Made by a program: the position numbers and the translations under genes. From assembly GCF_027857615.1 (NCBI RefSeq), contig NZ_JAQIFT010000014.1, positions 61,170 to 125,169 of the forward strand: DNA of 64,000 nucleotides, written 5' to 3'. Below are positions 42,540 to 50,757 of this stretch, piece after piece. Source of the stretch: Holtiella tumoricola. GTDB taxonomy: Bacteria; Bacillota; Clostridia; Lachnospirales; Cellulosilyticaceae. Below the pieces are notes generated by a model, which ran no database searches, was not told where the DNA came from, and saw only the letters and a program-made list of their open reading frames with translations. Within the stretch, counting starts at the first letter, position 1; every line of letters starts with the position of its first letter.

Positions 42540-45152
42540 ATGGCAGATCAAAAAAAAGAACAAAAAGCACCAGTTATCGACGCTAACGTAATGGTAGACG
42601 AGCTTGTAAAAAAAGCTAACGTTGCCCTTGAACAATTTATGGAACTTAATCAAGAACAAGTAGATGAAATCACAAAAGCTATGGCACTTGCTGGTCTTGC
42701 AGCTCAAATGAAACTTGCAAGAATGGCAGTTGAAGAAACTGGTCGTGGTATTTTCGAAGATAAAGTTACAAAAAACATTTTCGCAACAGAATACATTTAT
42801 CACAGTATCAAACATGATAAAACTGTAGGTGTTATTGAAGATAATGAAGATGAAGGTTACATGGAAGTAGCAGAACCAATCGGTGTTATTGCTGGGGTTA
42901 CACCTGTTACAAACCCAACTTCTACAACAATGTTCAAAGCTATTATTTCAATGAAAACAAGAAACCCAATCATCTTTGGTTTCCATCCATCAGCTCAAAA
43001 ATGTTCAGTAGAAGCTGCTAAAACAGTAAGAGATGCTGCTATTGCTGCTGGTGCTCCTGAAAACTGTATTCAATGGGTTGAATATCCATCAATCGAAGCA
43101 ACTTCAGCTCTTATGAATCATCCAGGTGTTGCAATGATTCTTGCTACTGGTGGTTCTGGAATGGTTCGTTCAGCATACTCAGCTGGTAAACCAGCTCTTG
43201 GTGTAGGTCCTGGTAACGTACCTGCTTTCATTGATAAAACAGCTGTACTTGAAAGATCTCTTACAGACCTTATCCTTTCAAAATCATTCGATAATGGTAT
43301 GATTTGTGCATCTGAACAAGCTGCTATCATTGAAGCTCCTGTATATGATAAAGCTATTGCTTACATGAAAAAACATGGTTGCTACTTTGCAACTAAAGAA
43401 GAAATCAAAAAAATCGAACCAGTTGTTATCAATCCTGAAAAACAAATGGTTAACCCAGATATCGTAGGTAAATACCCATATGAAATTGCTGCTCTTGCAG
43501 GTGTGACAATTCCAAAAGAAACTAAAGTTCTTTGTTGTGAAATCGAAGGTGTAGGTGCTGAGTATCCACTTTCAAGAGAAAAACTTTCTCCAGTACTTGC
43601 TGTAATCAAAGCTAAAGATGCTGCTGATGGTATTGAAAAAGCTGCACAAATGGTTGAACTTGGTGGTCTTGGTCACTCATCAGTTATCCATTCAACAGAT
43701 CAAGCAACTATTAATGCTTTTTCTGATAGACTTAAAACAGGTCGTATCATTGTAAACTCACCTTCTACACATGGTGCAATTGGTGATATCTACAATACAA
43801 ATATGCCATCACTTACACTTGGATGTGGTTCATACGGACGTAACTCTACTACATCAAACGTTACAGCTTCAAACTTAATCAACAAAAAAAGGGTGGCGAA
43901 AAGACGCGTGAATATGCAATGGTTCAAAATTCCAGAAAAAATCTACTTCGAACAAGGTTCTATTGCTTACCTTGCTAAAATGCCAGAAATCTCTCGTGCA
44001 ATGATCGTAACTGATCCAATGATGGTTCAATTAGGTTATGTAGATAAATTAGTATATCAATTAAACAAAAATCAAAATAAAGTTTCTATCGAAATCTTCA
44101 GCGATGTTGAGCCAGATCCAGACTTAACAACAGTAAGAAAAGGTGCTGATATGATGCGTTCATTCAAACCAGACGTAATCATTGCACTTGGTGGTGGTTC
44201 TGCAATGGATGCTGGTAAAGCAATGTGGTTATTCTACGAACACCCAGAAGCTGACTTCGAAGGTATGGCTCAAAAATTCTTAGATATTAGAAAACGTGTT
44301 TACAAGTTCCCTAAAATGGGTAAAAACTCTAAATTCGTAGCTATCCCAACAACTTCAGGTACAGGTTCAGAAGTAACATCATTCGCAGTTATCTCTGATA
44401 GATCTAAAAATATGAAATACCCTCTTGCTGATTATGAGTTAACTCCAGACGTAGCGATCATTGATCCAGAATTCGTTATGAGCGTTCCAGCTTCTGTAAC
44501 AGCAGATACAGGTCTTGACGTATTAACACATGCGATTGAAGCTTATGTATCAATCCTTGCATCAGATTACACAGATGCACTTGCAATTAAAGCAATTCAA
44601 TTAGTATTTGAATACTTACCACGCTCATACAAATTCGGAGCTAAAGATCCAGTAGCTCGTGAAAAAATGCATAATGCATCATGTATCGCTGGTATGGCAT
44701 TTACAAATGCATTCCTTGGTATCAACCACTCAATGGCTCATAAATTAGGTGCAGAGTTCCATATTCCTCATGGTCGTGCAAACGCTATCTTACTTCCTCA
44801 TGTTGTTGAATACAATGGTCAAACAACACCAAGTAAGTTTGCTATCTTCCCTAAATATGAAAAATATATTGCTCCAGAAAAATTTGCTGAAATTGCTAAA
44901 GCTCTTGGACTTAAAGCTTCTACTCCAGAAGAAGGCGTACAATCTTTAGTTAAAGCAATCCGTGATCTTATGAAAGAACTTAACATTCCAATGACAATCA
45001 AAGATTGTGGTATCGAAGAAAAAGTATACATGGCAGCAGTAGAAGATCTTGCTTACAAAGCATTCGAAGATCAATGTACAACAGCTAACCCACGTTTACC
45101 AAAAGTTGTAGAATTACAAGAGCTTTACAAAAAAGCTTACTTTGGTAAATAG
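42540..45152 (+). CDS. adhE: Bifunctional aldehyde-alcohol dehydrogenase AdhE
   Basis: The 870-residue fusion has an N-terminal CoA-acylating aldehyde dehydrogenase (to about 440) with catalytic Cys in DNGMICASEQ. A linker ending KKRVAKRRVNMQWFKIP leads to a C-terminal iron alcohol dehydrogenase with GGGSAMDAGKAMW, HAIEAYVS and the metal histidines in GINHSMAHKLGAEFHIPHG. It reduces acetyl-CoA through acetaldehyde to ethanol and recycles NADH during fermentation. It probably forms spirosomes. The codon choice is strongly biased, which fits high expression. It is a single gene with its own promoter and terminator. Confidence 0.97.
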   Translation: MADQKKEQKAPVIDANVMVDELVKKANVALEQFMELNQEQVDEITKAMALAGLAAQMKLARMAVEETGRGIFEDKVTKNIFATEYIYHSIKHDKTVGVIEDNEDEGYMEVAEPIGVIAGVTPVTNPTSTTMFKAIISMKTRNPIIFGFHPSAQKCSVEAAKTVRDAAIAAGAPENCIQWVEYPSIEATSALMNHPGVAMILATGGSGMVRSAYSAGKPALGVGPGNVPAFIDKTAVLERSLTDLILSKSFDNGMICASEQAAIIEAPVYDKAIAYMKKHGCYFATKEEIKKIEPVVINPEKQMVNPDIVGKYPYEIAALAGVTIPKETKVLCCEIEGVGAEYPLSREKLSPVLAVIKAKDAADGIEKAAQMVELGGLGHSSVIHSTDQATINAFSDRLKTGRIIVNSPSTHGAIGDIYNTNMPSLTLGCGSYGRNSTTSNVTASNLINKKRVAKRRVNMQWFKIPEKIYFEQGSIAYLAKMPEISRAMIVTDPMMVQLGYVDKLVYQLNKNQNKVSIEIFSDVEPDPDLTTVRKGADMMRSFKPDVIIALGGGSAMDAGKAMWLFYEHPEADFEGMAQKFLDIRKRVYKFPKMGKNSKFVAIPTTSGTGSEVTSFAVISDRSKNMKYPLADYELTPDVAIIDPEFVMSVPASVTADTGLDVLTHAIEAYVSILASDYTDALAIKAIQLVFEYLPRSYKFGAKDPVAREKMHNASCIAGMAFTNAFLGINHSMAHKLGAEFHIPHGRANAILLPHVVEYNGQTTPSKFAIFPKYEKYIAPEKFAEIAKALGLKASTPEEGVQSLVKAIRDLMKELNIPMTIKDCGIEEKVYMAAVEDLAYKAFEDQCTTANPRLPKVVELQELYKKAYFGK

Positions 45153-45182
45153 TTTCCTTTAAATAAATTTCCTCAAAGTCAC

Positions 45183-45217
45183 AAAGAGGCACGATCAGGT
45201 TAGGCGTGCCTCTTTTT
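45183..45217 (+). terminator. Terminator of adhE
   Basis: AAAGAGGCACG and CGTGCCTCTTT flank an 11-base loop and are followed by a T run. Confidence 0.9.
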
Positions 45218-45310
45218 GCTTTGTCTATTTTTGAATAGTTTGAATAGGCATTTATTCTTCTCCTTTGCATAGTATATAGTATTTATCCATTTTAGGAAGG
45301 AGCTTTAAAT

Positions 45311-46033
45311 ATGCCAAAACCTATTATCGGTATTACTAGCAATCTACTTTTCCGCTCTAATGCCTATAGCGGCCGCTACTCTACTAATAATAATCAAGAT
45401 TATGAAGAAGCTATTTTTAAAGCCGGTGGTATGCCTATATTGTTACCCCCTACCTCTAATCCATCAGATATTCAGGCTCAACTTAATCTATGTGATGGTA
45501 TACTTCTAGCTGGAGGAGATGATCTTAACCCTCTTCTCTATGGTGAAGAACCTAACAAATACCTAGGTGAAACTAATTACCTTGTTGATATCCATCACCT
45601 CACTCTTACTAAGCTTGCTCTAGAAGATCATAAACCCATCCTAGGTATCTGTCGTGGCATGCAAGTTCTTAATGCTGCAAAAGGTGGCAACGTCTATCAA
45701 GACCTTAGTGAATGCCCTCACGCTTCTTTACAACATCAACAACAATCTCCACGTACTAATCTCACTCACACTGTTTCAACAAGCAAAAATACTTTACTTC
45801 AACAACTTATAGGAACATCTTTTGCCACTAATTCCTTTCATCATCAAGCGATTCATCAACTAGGTAAAGACCTTATTGCTACTGCTTGGTCAAAAGATTC
45901 TATTATTGAGGGTATTGAACTTCAAAACTATCCATTTGGAGTGGGTGTACAATGGCACCCTGAAATTATGCTTGCCACCTCTTCTTCTATGCTTCCTCTT
46001 TTCAAAAAGTTTATTAGCCTGTCTCAAAATTAG
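45311..46033 (+). CDS. Class I glutamine amidotransferase-like hydrolase (peptidase C26, PuuD-like)
   Basis: The 240-residue protein begins PIIGITSN and has GGDDLNPLLYGEEP, nucleophile Cys in GICRGMQVLN, FHHQAI and the His-Glu pair in VQWHPE. This is the gamma-glutamyl-GABA hydrolase family, which frees glutamate from gamma-glutamyl compounds. No putrescine genes are nearby, so the natural substrate is uncertain. AGGAAGGAG precedes the ATG. Confidence 0.9.
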   Translation: MPKPIIGITSNLLFRSNAYSGRYSTNNNQDYEEAIFKAGGMPILLPPTSNPSDIQAQLNLCDGILLAGGDDLNPLLYGEEPNKYLGETNYLVDIHHLTLTKLALEDHKPILGICRGMQVLNAAKGGNVYQDLSECPHASLQHQQQSPRTNLTHTVSTSKNTLLQQLIGTSFATNSFHHQAIHQLGKDLIATAWSKDSIIEGIELQNYPFGVGVQWHPEIMLATSSSMLPLFKKFISLSQN

Positions 46034-46095
46034 TCTACTTCTTGTCCATAGGCATATATATAGGTATAAAGAACTATTTAAAAGGAGGAAAATAT

Positions 46096-46956
46096 ATGCC
46101 AAAGTGCTTATTACGCTTCTCGACATTCCTACTTACTCTGTTATTTATACTACCACTTACTTATGCTACCCCTAGTAAGTCACCCTTACTTTTTATCAAT
46201 GATCAATTAACCTCTATTACTTCTCCTATTATTGAGACCCGTGATCAAATATATGTACCATTAAGAGCAATTAGTGAATGCTTAGATTTGGACCTCTCTT
46301 TTGATGATCTTACTCATACTGTCAACGTACAGTACGAAAATAATATATTTACTTATTCTCTTAAAGATACTTGCTCATATTTCAATACTCAACCTATTTC
46401 TTTAGATACCTTTGTCCAAGAAGGTAGAATATATATCGATGCACTTCCTTTCTTTCCTCTATTTGGATTTGATGTAGATTATGATCAATCTCTTTTTATT
46501 AGTACTTATTTGGGGCAAGAGCTCTTAGATTTACCTTATTTACCTGAGCCTATGCTCATAGATATTTATGACGATGTACCTGTTACTTCTGTTCTTATCA
46601 ATCAAATTAAACCTGCTAACAGCTATTGTGAAGGAACTTTTGGAGGCAGAATTATAGATGGTTTTTATGAAAATGAGACACTCTTTATTTCTTTCATACC
46701 TTATACGCTCATTCCCTGCCCTGATGAATACAATACACTCTCTACCCCTTGTATCATTAACTTTGATAATCAAGCACTCTGCTTACCAGTGGCACCAACT
46801 TTTGAGTATACCTATCTCACAGATCCAGACTTACCTATCAAAAGTCGTGACTTAGATTTACTCTATAAGAAACTTCTAAGAGGAGAAATTTATCTTTCAG
46901 AACTTACTACCTCTAATGCATCTATCTCTTCTCTTAAACAACTCTACACACCTTAA
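46096..46956 (+). CDS. Secreted protein with copper-amine-oxidase-N-like domain
   Basis: The start at 46096 is 7 bases after AAAGGAGG. The 286-residue product has a signal peptide (1-24) and a stalk-like domain (about 28-150) with YVPLRAISECLDLDLSFDD, matching the copper amine oxidase N-terminal fold common in clostridial surface proteins. The C-terminal 130 residues (Pro, Tyr and Leu rich) are not recognised. It shares the first domain type with the chagasin protein at 16.2 kb. It has 62 bases to the hydrolase gene and may be co-transcribed. Confidence 0.7.
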   Translation: MPKCLLRFSTFLLTLLFILPLTYATPSKSPLLFINDQLTSITSPIIETRDQIYVPLRAISECLDLDLSFDDLTHTVNVQYENNIFTYSLKDTCSYFNTQPISLDTFVQEGRIYIDALPFFPLFGFDVDYDQSLFISTYLGQELLDLPYLPEPMLIDIYDDVPVTSVLINQIKPANSYCEGTFGGRIIDGFYENETLFISFIPYTLIPCPDEYNTLSTPCIINFDNQALCLPVAPTFEYTYLTDPDLPIKSRDLDLLYKKLLRGEIYLSELTTSNASISSLKQLYTP

Positions 46957-46979
46957 TTTCTTTTCTAAATGAATATAAC

Positions 46980-47013
46980 AAAAAAGTACTTCACCGCAGT
47001 AGAAGTACTTTTT
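46980..47013. terminator. Bidirectional terminator between convergent genes
   Basis: AAAAAAGTACTTC and GAAGTACTTTTTT flank a 9-base loop. Confidence 0.85.
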
Positions 47014-47030
47014 TATTTACTATAATTTTT

Positions 47031-48740
47031 TTAAAGTGGTCTGCCTAATACAGATAAGTATTGCATAAATGGTTCAAATCTATTTGTTGCACCTCTCCAT
47101 CTTAAATAAGTTTCAACTAATCCTAAGGTATCCATATTACCTATTCCGATTACCCTTTGTATTGCAGAAACATTAAATTCCCCATTTACATCATAATCAA
47201 TAGGATTCAATGAAGATAGGCCAAGTAATGCACCTTCTGTTGGTTGCCTTAACTTTCCATTGATATCATATAGAGTAGCTAAATAGGCTCTATCTCTATC
47301 ACTGATATCTATTGTATATTGCCATCTAGGTCTATTGGTAATAACCCTAACCTTATAATTATCCTCATATATTACCTTACCCGTGTAATTTTCATTAAAT
47401 ATTTTAGAATCAAATAATAGCCTTGGTTGCTCATTTTCAAAAGTATAGATATAACTTGTGATAAATCCACCTGATCCACTTGCAAAGATGTTTACCAGAA
47501 CGTCAGGTATACCATTGGCTGTTAGATCTCCTACAAATAAAATTGGGCTATATCCATCACCATAAGGAAAATCAACGCTTAAAGTTTTTCCGCCTGTTTG
47601 TACTCTAAGTCCCATATTTCGGATACGGTCAGTACTATTTCCTGTCTGCCTATCTCCAACTAGATAAATACTATCTTGCATACCATCTCCTGTTACATCT
47701 GCTTGTGTAAAGTTGATCACTTCTTTATCTAGTACCGCTTGATAATCTGCTGTACTATTTCCATTAGCTATTGGAGACTGCCCTTCTTCATTTACAACCT
47801 GATTTGTTTCATTAATACTTGTAATAGGTGTAATTACATTTTGATCTAAAGCCTCTTGTGCCTGTTGGGTATTAATATTTTCTGGTGCTTGTAATTGACC
47901 ACTAGTAATGGCTTGGAACTGCTCTGATGTTAGATTGAGCAAATCTAATATTTGCTGCATTCCTGCATTTACAACTTGATCAGTCTCAGTAATACTTGTG
48001 ATAGGCGTAATTACATTTTGCGCTAAGGCATCTTGGGCTTCTTCTGTGTTAATATTTTCTGCCGGTGGTAACTGTGCAGTAAAAATAGCTTGTAATTGCT
48101 CTGGCGTTAGATTAAACAAATCTAATATTTGTTGTATTCCTGCATTTACCACATTATCTGTCTCAGTAATACTAGTAATAGGTGTAGTTACATTTTGTTG
48201 TAAAGCTTTCTGTGCTTGCTCTGTATTTACTTTTTCTACTGGTGGTAACTGAGGATTAGTAATAGATTGGAGTTGTTCTAAAGTTAAATTTATCAAATCA
48301 ACTGTACTATTAGCATCTTTACTAGTTTTTGAATTCTCTCGTGTTGGCTGAATAACTATGCCGTGATAGGCCATGTCATTAATAAACGCAACAAATGGCT
48401 GATTTTCTTCTCCAAACAATTGCTCTAACTCTACTACCTCTCCTACTAATGCTGGAGTAATAGAGCTATTCTCTATTGTATTTACTAAATTACCTAATCC
48501 AATAGTTTTGTGCTCACTCTCTGGCATAGTATCCATAAAGTACCATTTCATATCTTTGCGCTTCAAAATAGCAATATACTTTTCATCATCATACATATAA
48601 GTAAATAGAATTTCTGGCATAGCGTCTTGGTCAATATCTACCAAAACGAAGTTAGGTGTCTGTCTTACTCTACATTCTAAGTCTATGCTAGCATCTTTGG
48701 ATTTGAATCCTCTAAGAACATTACAAAAGTAACATTTCAT
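47031..48740 (-). CDS. FG-GAP/VCBS-like protein with three 59-residue tandem repeats
   Basis: This 569-residue protein has no signal peptide and begins with two cysteines (CYFC). FG-GAP-like calcium-loop motifs stand at both ends: VDIDQDAMPEILFTY, ADVTGDGMQDSIYLVGD and GDLTANGIPDVLVNI. Between about residues 145 and 325 are three tandem 59-residue units (NLTPEQLQAI... with QNVITPITSI in each). DNA spacing is exactly 177 bp. The repeats look helical and Gln/Asn-rich. GGGAGA precedes the ATG. It may be a cytoplasmic or non-classically exported binding protein; function unknown. Confidence 0.75.
   Translation of the reverse strand: MKCYFCNVLRGFKSKDASIDLECRVRQTPNFVLVDIDQDAMPEILFTYMYDDEKYIAILKRKDMKWYFMDTMPESEHKTIGLGNLVNTIENSSITPALVGEVVELEQLFGEENQPFVAFINDMAYHGIVIQPTRENSKTSKDANSTVDLINLTLEQLQSITNPQLPPVEKVNTEQAQKALQQNVTTPITSITETDNVVNAGIQQILDLFNLTPEQLQAIFTAQLPPAENINTEEAQDALAQNVITPITSITETDQVVNAGMQQILDLLNLTSEQFQAITSGQLQAPENINTQQAQEALDQNVITPITSINETNQVVNEEGQSPIANGNSTADYQAVLDKEVINFTQADVTGDGMQDSIYLVGDRQTGNSTDRIRNMGLRVQTGGKTLSVDFPYGDGYSPILFVGDLTANGIPDVLVNIFASGSGGFITSYIYTFENEQPRLLFDSKIFNENYTGKVIYEDNYKVRVITNRPRWQYTIDISDRDRAYLATLYDINGKLRQPTEGALLGLSSLNPIDYDVNGEFNVSAIQRVIGIGNMDTLGLVETYLRWRGATNRFEPFMQYLSVLGRPL
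47820..48300 (-). repeat. 177-bp in-frame tandem repeats
   Basis: The segment 'ATAGGYGTARTTACATTTTG' recurs at 47824, 48001 and 48178, exactly 177 bases apart, within the FG-GAP-like gene. The copies are similar but not identical. Confidence 0.85.
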
Positions 48741-48873
48741 TTTTTGATCTCCCTAACCATTTAGTATCATAACATTTTATGATACATTTACTTTATGTAT
48801 GATATTTTTTGGTCTAGTGTAGTATCTCTTTTCATAAAATAATCTTGATATATATTGTAAGGGAGGATCTAAT

Positions 48874-49785
48874 ATGTCTGTCTTCCGTATCATTGCCTTT
48901 GATGGAGGTGGTATACGTGGTGCACTTTCTACACGACTTTTAAGACGTATTGTTGAAAAGTATCCTACACTTCTTGACCAAACCCATATGTTCGCGGGAA
49001 CTTCTACAGGCTCTATTATTGCCCTAGGGTTGGCCTATCAAAAATCCGTAGAAGAAATTGATGACTTTTACTCCTATGATAAAGTAAAGTATATCTTTAC
49101 CCCAAAACGTCCTAATCTCTTTATTCCTAAGTATAGAAATATTCATCTTCAGGAAACTCTTGAGGAGGTATTCCCCAAAAATCTTTCTCTTGCTTCTCTA
49201 CCTAAATATGCTTTTATTCCGTCCTTTAATGTAAAAGGTTATACATGTAAGGGTTTTGAAGGTGTGTTTTTTACTAACTTAGTCAATAATCCTACAATTT
49301 CTGAAAAGGTCATTGATGTAGCACTCTGTAGTAGCGCTGCCCCTACATACTTTCCTTCCGTGAATAACTTTATTGATGGTGGTGTATTTATGAATTCTCC
49401 TACTGCTGCTCCTGTTATTTGCGTACGTTCTGTATTTCCAACAACATATAATCTATCCGATTTTCGTTTGCTTTCTATTGGTACAGGATTTTATCCTGAA
49501 CGTATTGTACGTCGTACAAAAAATTGGGGTGTTCTTCAGTGGGCTATTAATCCATTTACCAAATCAAAAGCTCCCTTTTTGAGTGTCCTTTTGAATACGA
49601 ATACACCTATAGAAAATCGTTATAGCTATGAGCTATTAAAATCAAATTATTATCGTCTTGATCCTCCTCTTGAAGAACCTATAGAGTTAGATGATTATAA
49701 AAAGGTACCTTACCTTAAAGACTTTGCAGACAAGGTTGATTTAAGTGAAGTCTATCGCTATATTGAACGGTATTATCTTCATTAA
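48874..49785 (+). CDS. Patatin-like phospholipase
   Basis: The 303-residue enzyme starts with the oxyanion loop FDGGGIRG, has the nucleophile Ser in GTSTGS (about residue 45) and the catalytic Asp in IDGGV (about 170). These make a Ser-Asp dyad acting on lipid acyl esters. There is no signal peptide, so it acts in the cytoplasm or at the membrane. It is followed 62 bases later by a peroxiredoxin gene on the same strand. I see no nucleotide-cyclase partner that would suggest a CBASS defence system. GGGAGGA precedes the ATG. Confidence 0.92.
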   Translation: MSVFRIIAFDGGGIRGALSTRLLRRIVEKYPTLLDQTHMFAGTSTGSIIALGLAYQKSVEEIDDFYSYDKVKYIFTPKRPNLFIPKYRNIHLQETLEEVFPKNLSLASLPKYAFIPSFNVKGYTCKGFEGVFFTNLVNNPTISEKVIDVALCSSAAPTYFPSVNNFIDGGVFMNSPTAAPVICVRSVFPTTYNLSDFRLLSIGTGFYPERIVRRTKNWGVLQWAINPFTKSKAPFLSVLLNTNTPIENRYSYELLKSNYYRLDPPLEEPIELDDYKKVPYLKDFADKVDLSEVYRYIERYYLH

Positions 49786-49847
49786 TAATTTTTTTCATAA
49801 TACAACTCCTATCTTGAATATAAATAGTGTTGTAGGAGGTGATAGGA

Positions 49848-50525
49848 TTGGCAGAAATTATGGGGAATCTTCCTTTAATAGGAGATAAGTTCCCTGATAT
49901 GACAGTTCAAACAACTTATGGAGTGAAAAAGCTCCCTGATGACTACAAAGGTAAATGGCTTATACTCTTTAGCCATCCTGGTGACTTTACGCCTGTGTGC
50001 ACAACTGAATTTGTATCTTTTGCTCAGAATTATGATACATTCCAAGGACTTAATACGGACCTTCTTGGTCTTTCTGTAGACCAAGTACAGCCTCATATGA
50101 AATGGGTACAATGGATTGAAGAAAATCTAGGTCAAAATATTCCATTCCCTATTATTGCAGATCCACTTGGAACAACAGCTACAAAACTTGGCATGATTCA
50201 ACCTACTAGGAAAACTTCAACTGTAAGAGCAGTATTTTTTATTGATCCTACTAGTACTATTAGACTTATCTTATACTACCCTCTTGAGATTGGTCGTAAC
50301 ATTAGTGAAATTATTCGTGCCCTCGTCGCTTTACAAGTAGGTGATGCAAATAAGGTGGCCCTCCCTGCTAATTGGCCAAACAACGAATTGATCGGAAATA
50401 AAGGTATCATTCCTCCTCCAACTGATATTCCTACTGCTGAAAAACGTGAAGGAGAATATACCTGCTTTGACTGGTGGTTCTGTTATAAAGAAATTGACTT
50501 TAAACTCCCACCCCAACCAAAATAA
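49848..50525 (+). CDS. Peroxiredoxin (Prx6/1-Cys type)
   Basis: AGGAGGT lies 7 bases before TTG 49848, which is taken as the start; a GTG at 49839 overlaps the site. The 225-residue protein has peroxidatic Cys51 in FSHPGDFTPVCTTEF, the supporting Arg region KTSTVRAVFFIDP and a long C-terminal dimer arm, as in Prx6 and archaeal Prx. Two more cysteines near the end (CFDWWFC) could be resolving residues. It reduces hydrogen and organic peroxides. Confidence 0.92.
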   Translation: MAEIMGNLPLIGDKFPDMTVQTTYGVKKLPDDYKGKWLILFSHPGDFTPVCTTEFVSFAQNYDTFQGLNTDLLGLSVDQVQPHMKWVQWIEENLGQNIPFPIIADPLGTTATKLGMIQPTRKTSTVRAVFFIDPTSTIRLILYYPLEIGRNISEIIRALVALQVGDANKVALPANWPNNELIGNKGIIPPPTDIPTAEKREGEYTCFDWWFCYKEIDFKLPPQPK

Positions 50526-50543
50526 CTCCCCCTAAGTACATTA

Positions 50544-50574
50544 AAAGGCGGTATAGCATGCACTATACCGCCTT
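50544..50574. terminator. Bidirectional terminator between peroxiredoxin and feo genes
   Basis: AAGGCGGTATAG and CTATACCGCCTT form a strong stem with an 8-base loop; T-rich sequence follows on the plus strand. Confidence 0.85.
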
Positions 50575-50577
50575 CTT

Positions 50578-50745
50578 TTATTTATCTTTATCTTTAGCTT
50601 GATGTTTAGATGGGCAGCTTTTTTGTGCACATCCTGAACATCCACAACCGCAAGGGTTATTCTTTTTATCACGATAGATCTTATAACTAGCTCCTGCCAT
50701 CAGTAATACTATAATTCCTATAATAATAAAATCTGCCATCTTCAT
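50578..50745 (-). CDS. FeoB-associated Cys-rich membrane protein
   Basis: The 55-residue peptide has one membrane helix (ADFIIIGIIVLLMAGASY), a basic stretch (RDKKNN) and a Cys cluster PCGCGCSGCAQKSCP. Such proteins follow feoB in many Firmicutes, as here, 12 bases after it, and are thought to help iron transfer. GGAGTGAG precedes two possible ATGs (50745 or 50739), so the exact start is uncertain. Confidence 0.85.
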   Translation of the reverse strand: MKMADFIIIGIIVLLMAGASYKIYRDKKNNPCGCGCSGCAQKSCPSKHQAKDKDK

Positions 50746-50757
50746 CTCACTCCATTT

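Noticed and set aside
48874..49785. CBASS-type defence effector
   Set aside because: The patatin has no cyclase, ubiquitin-like or JAB partner next to it.
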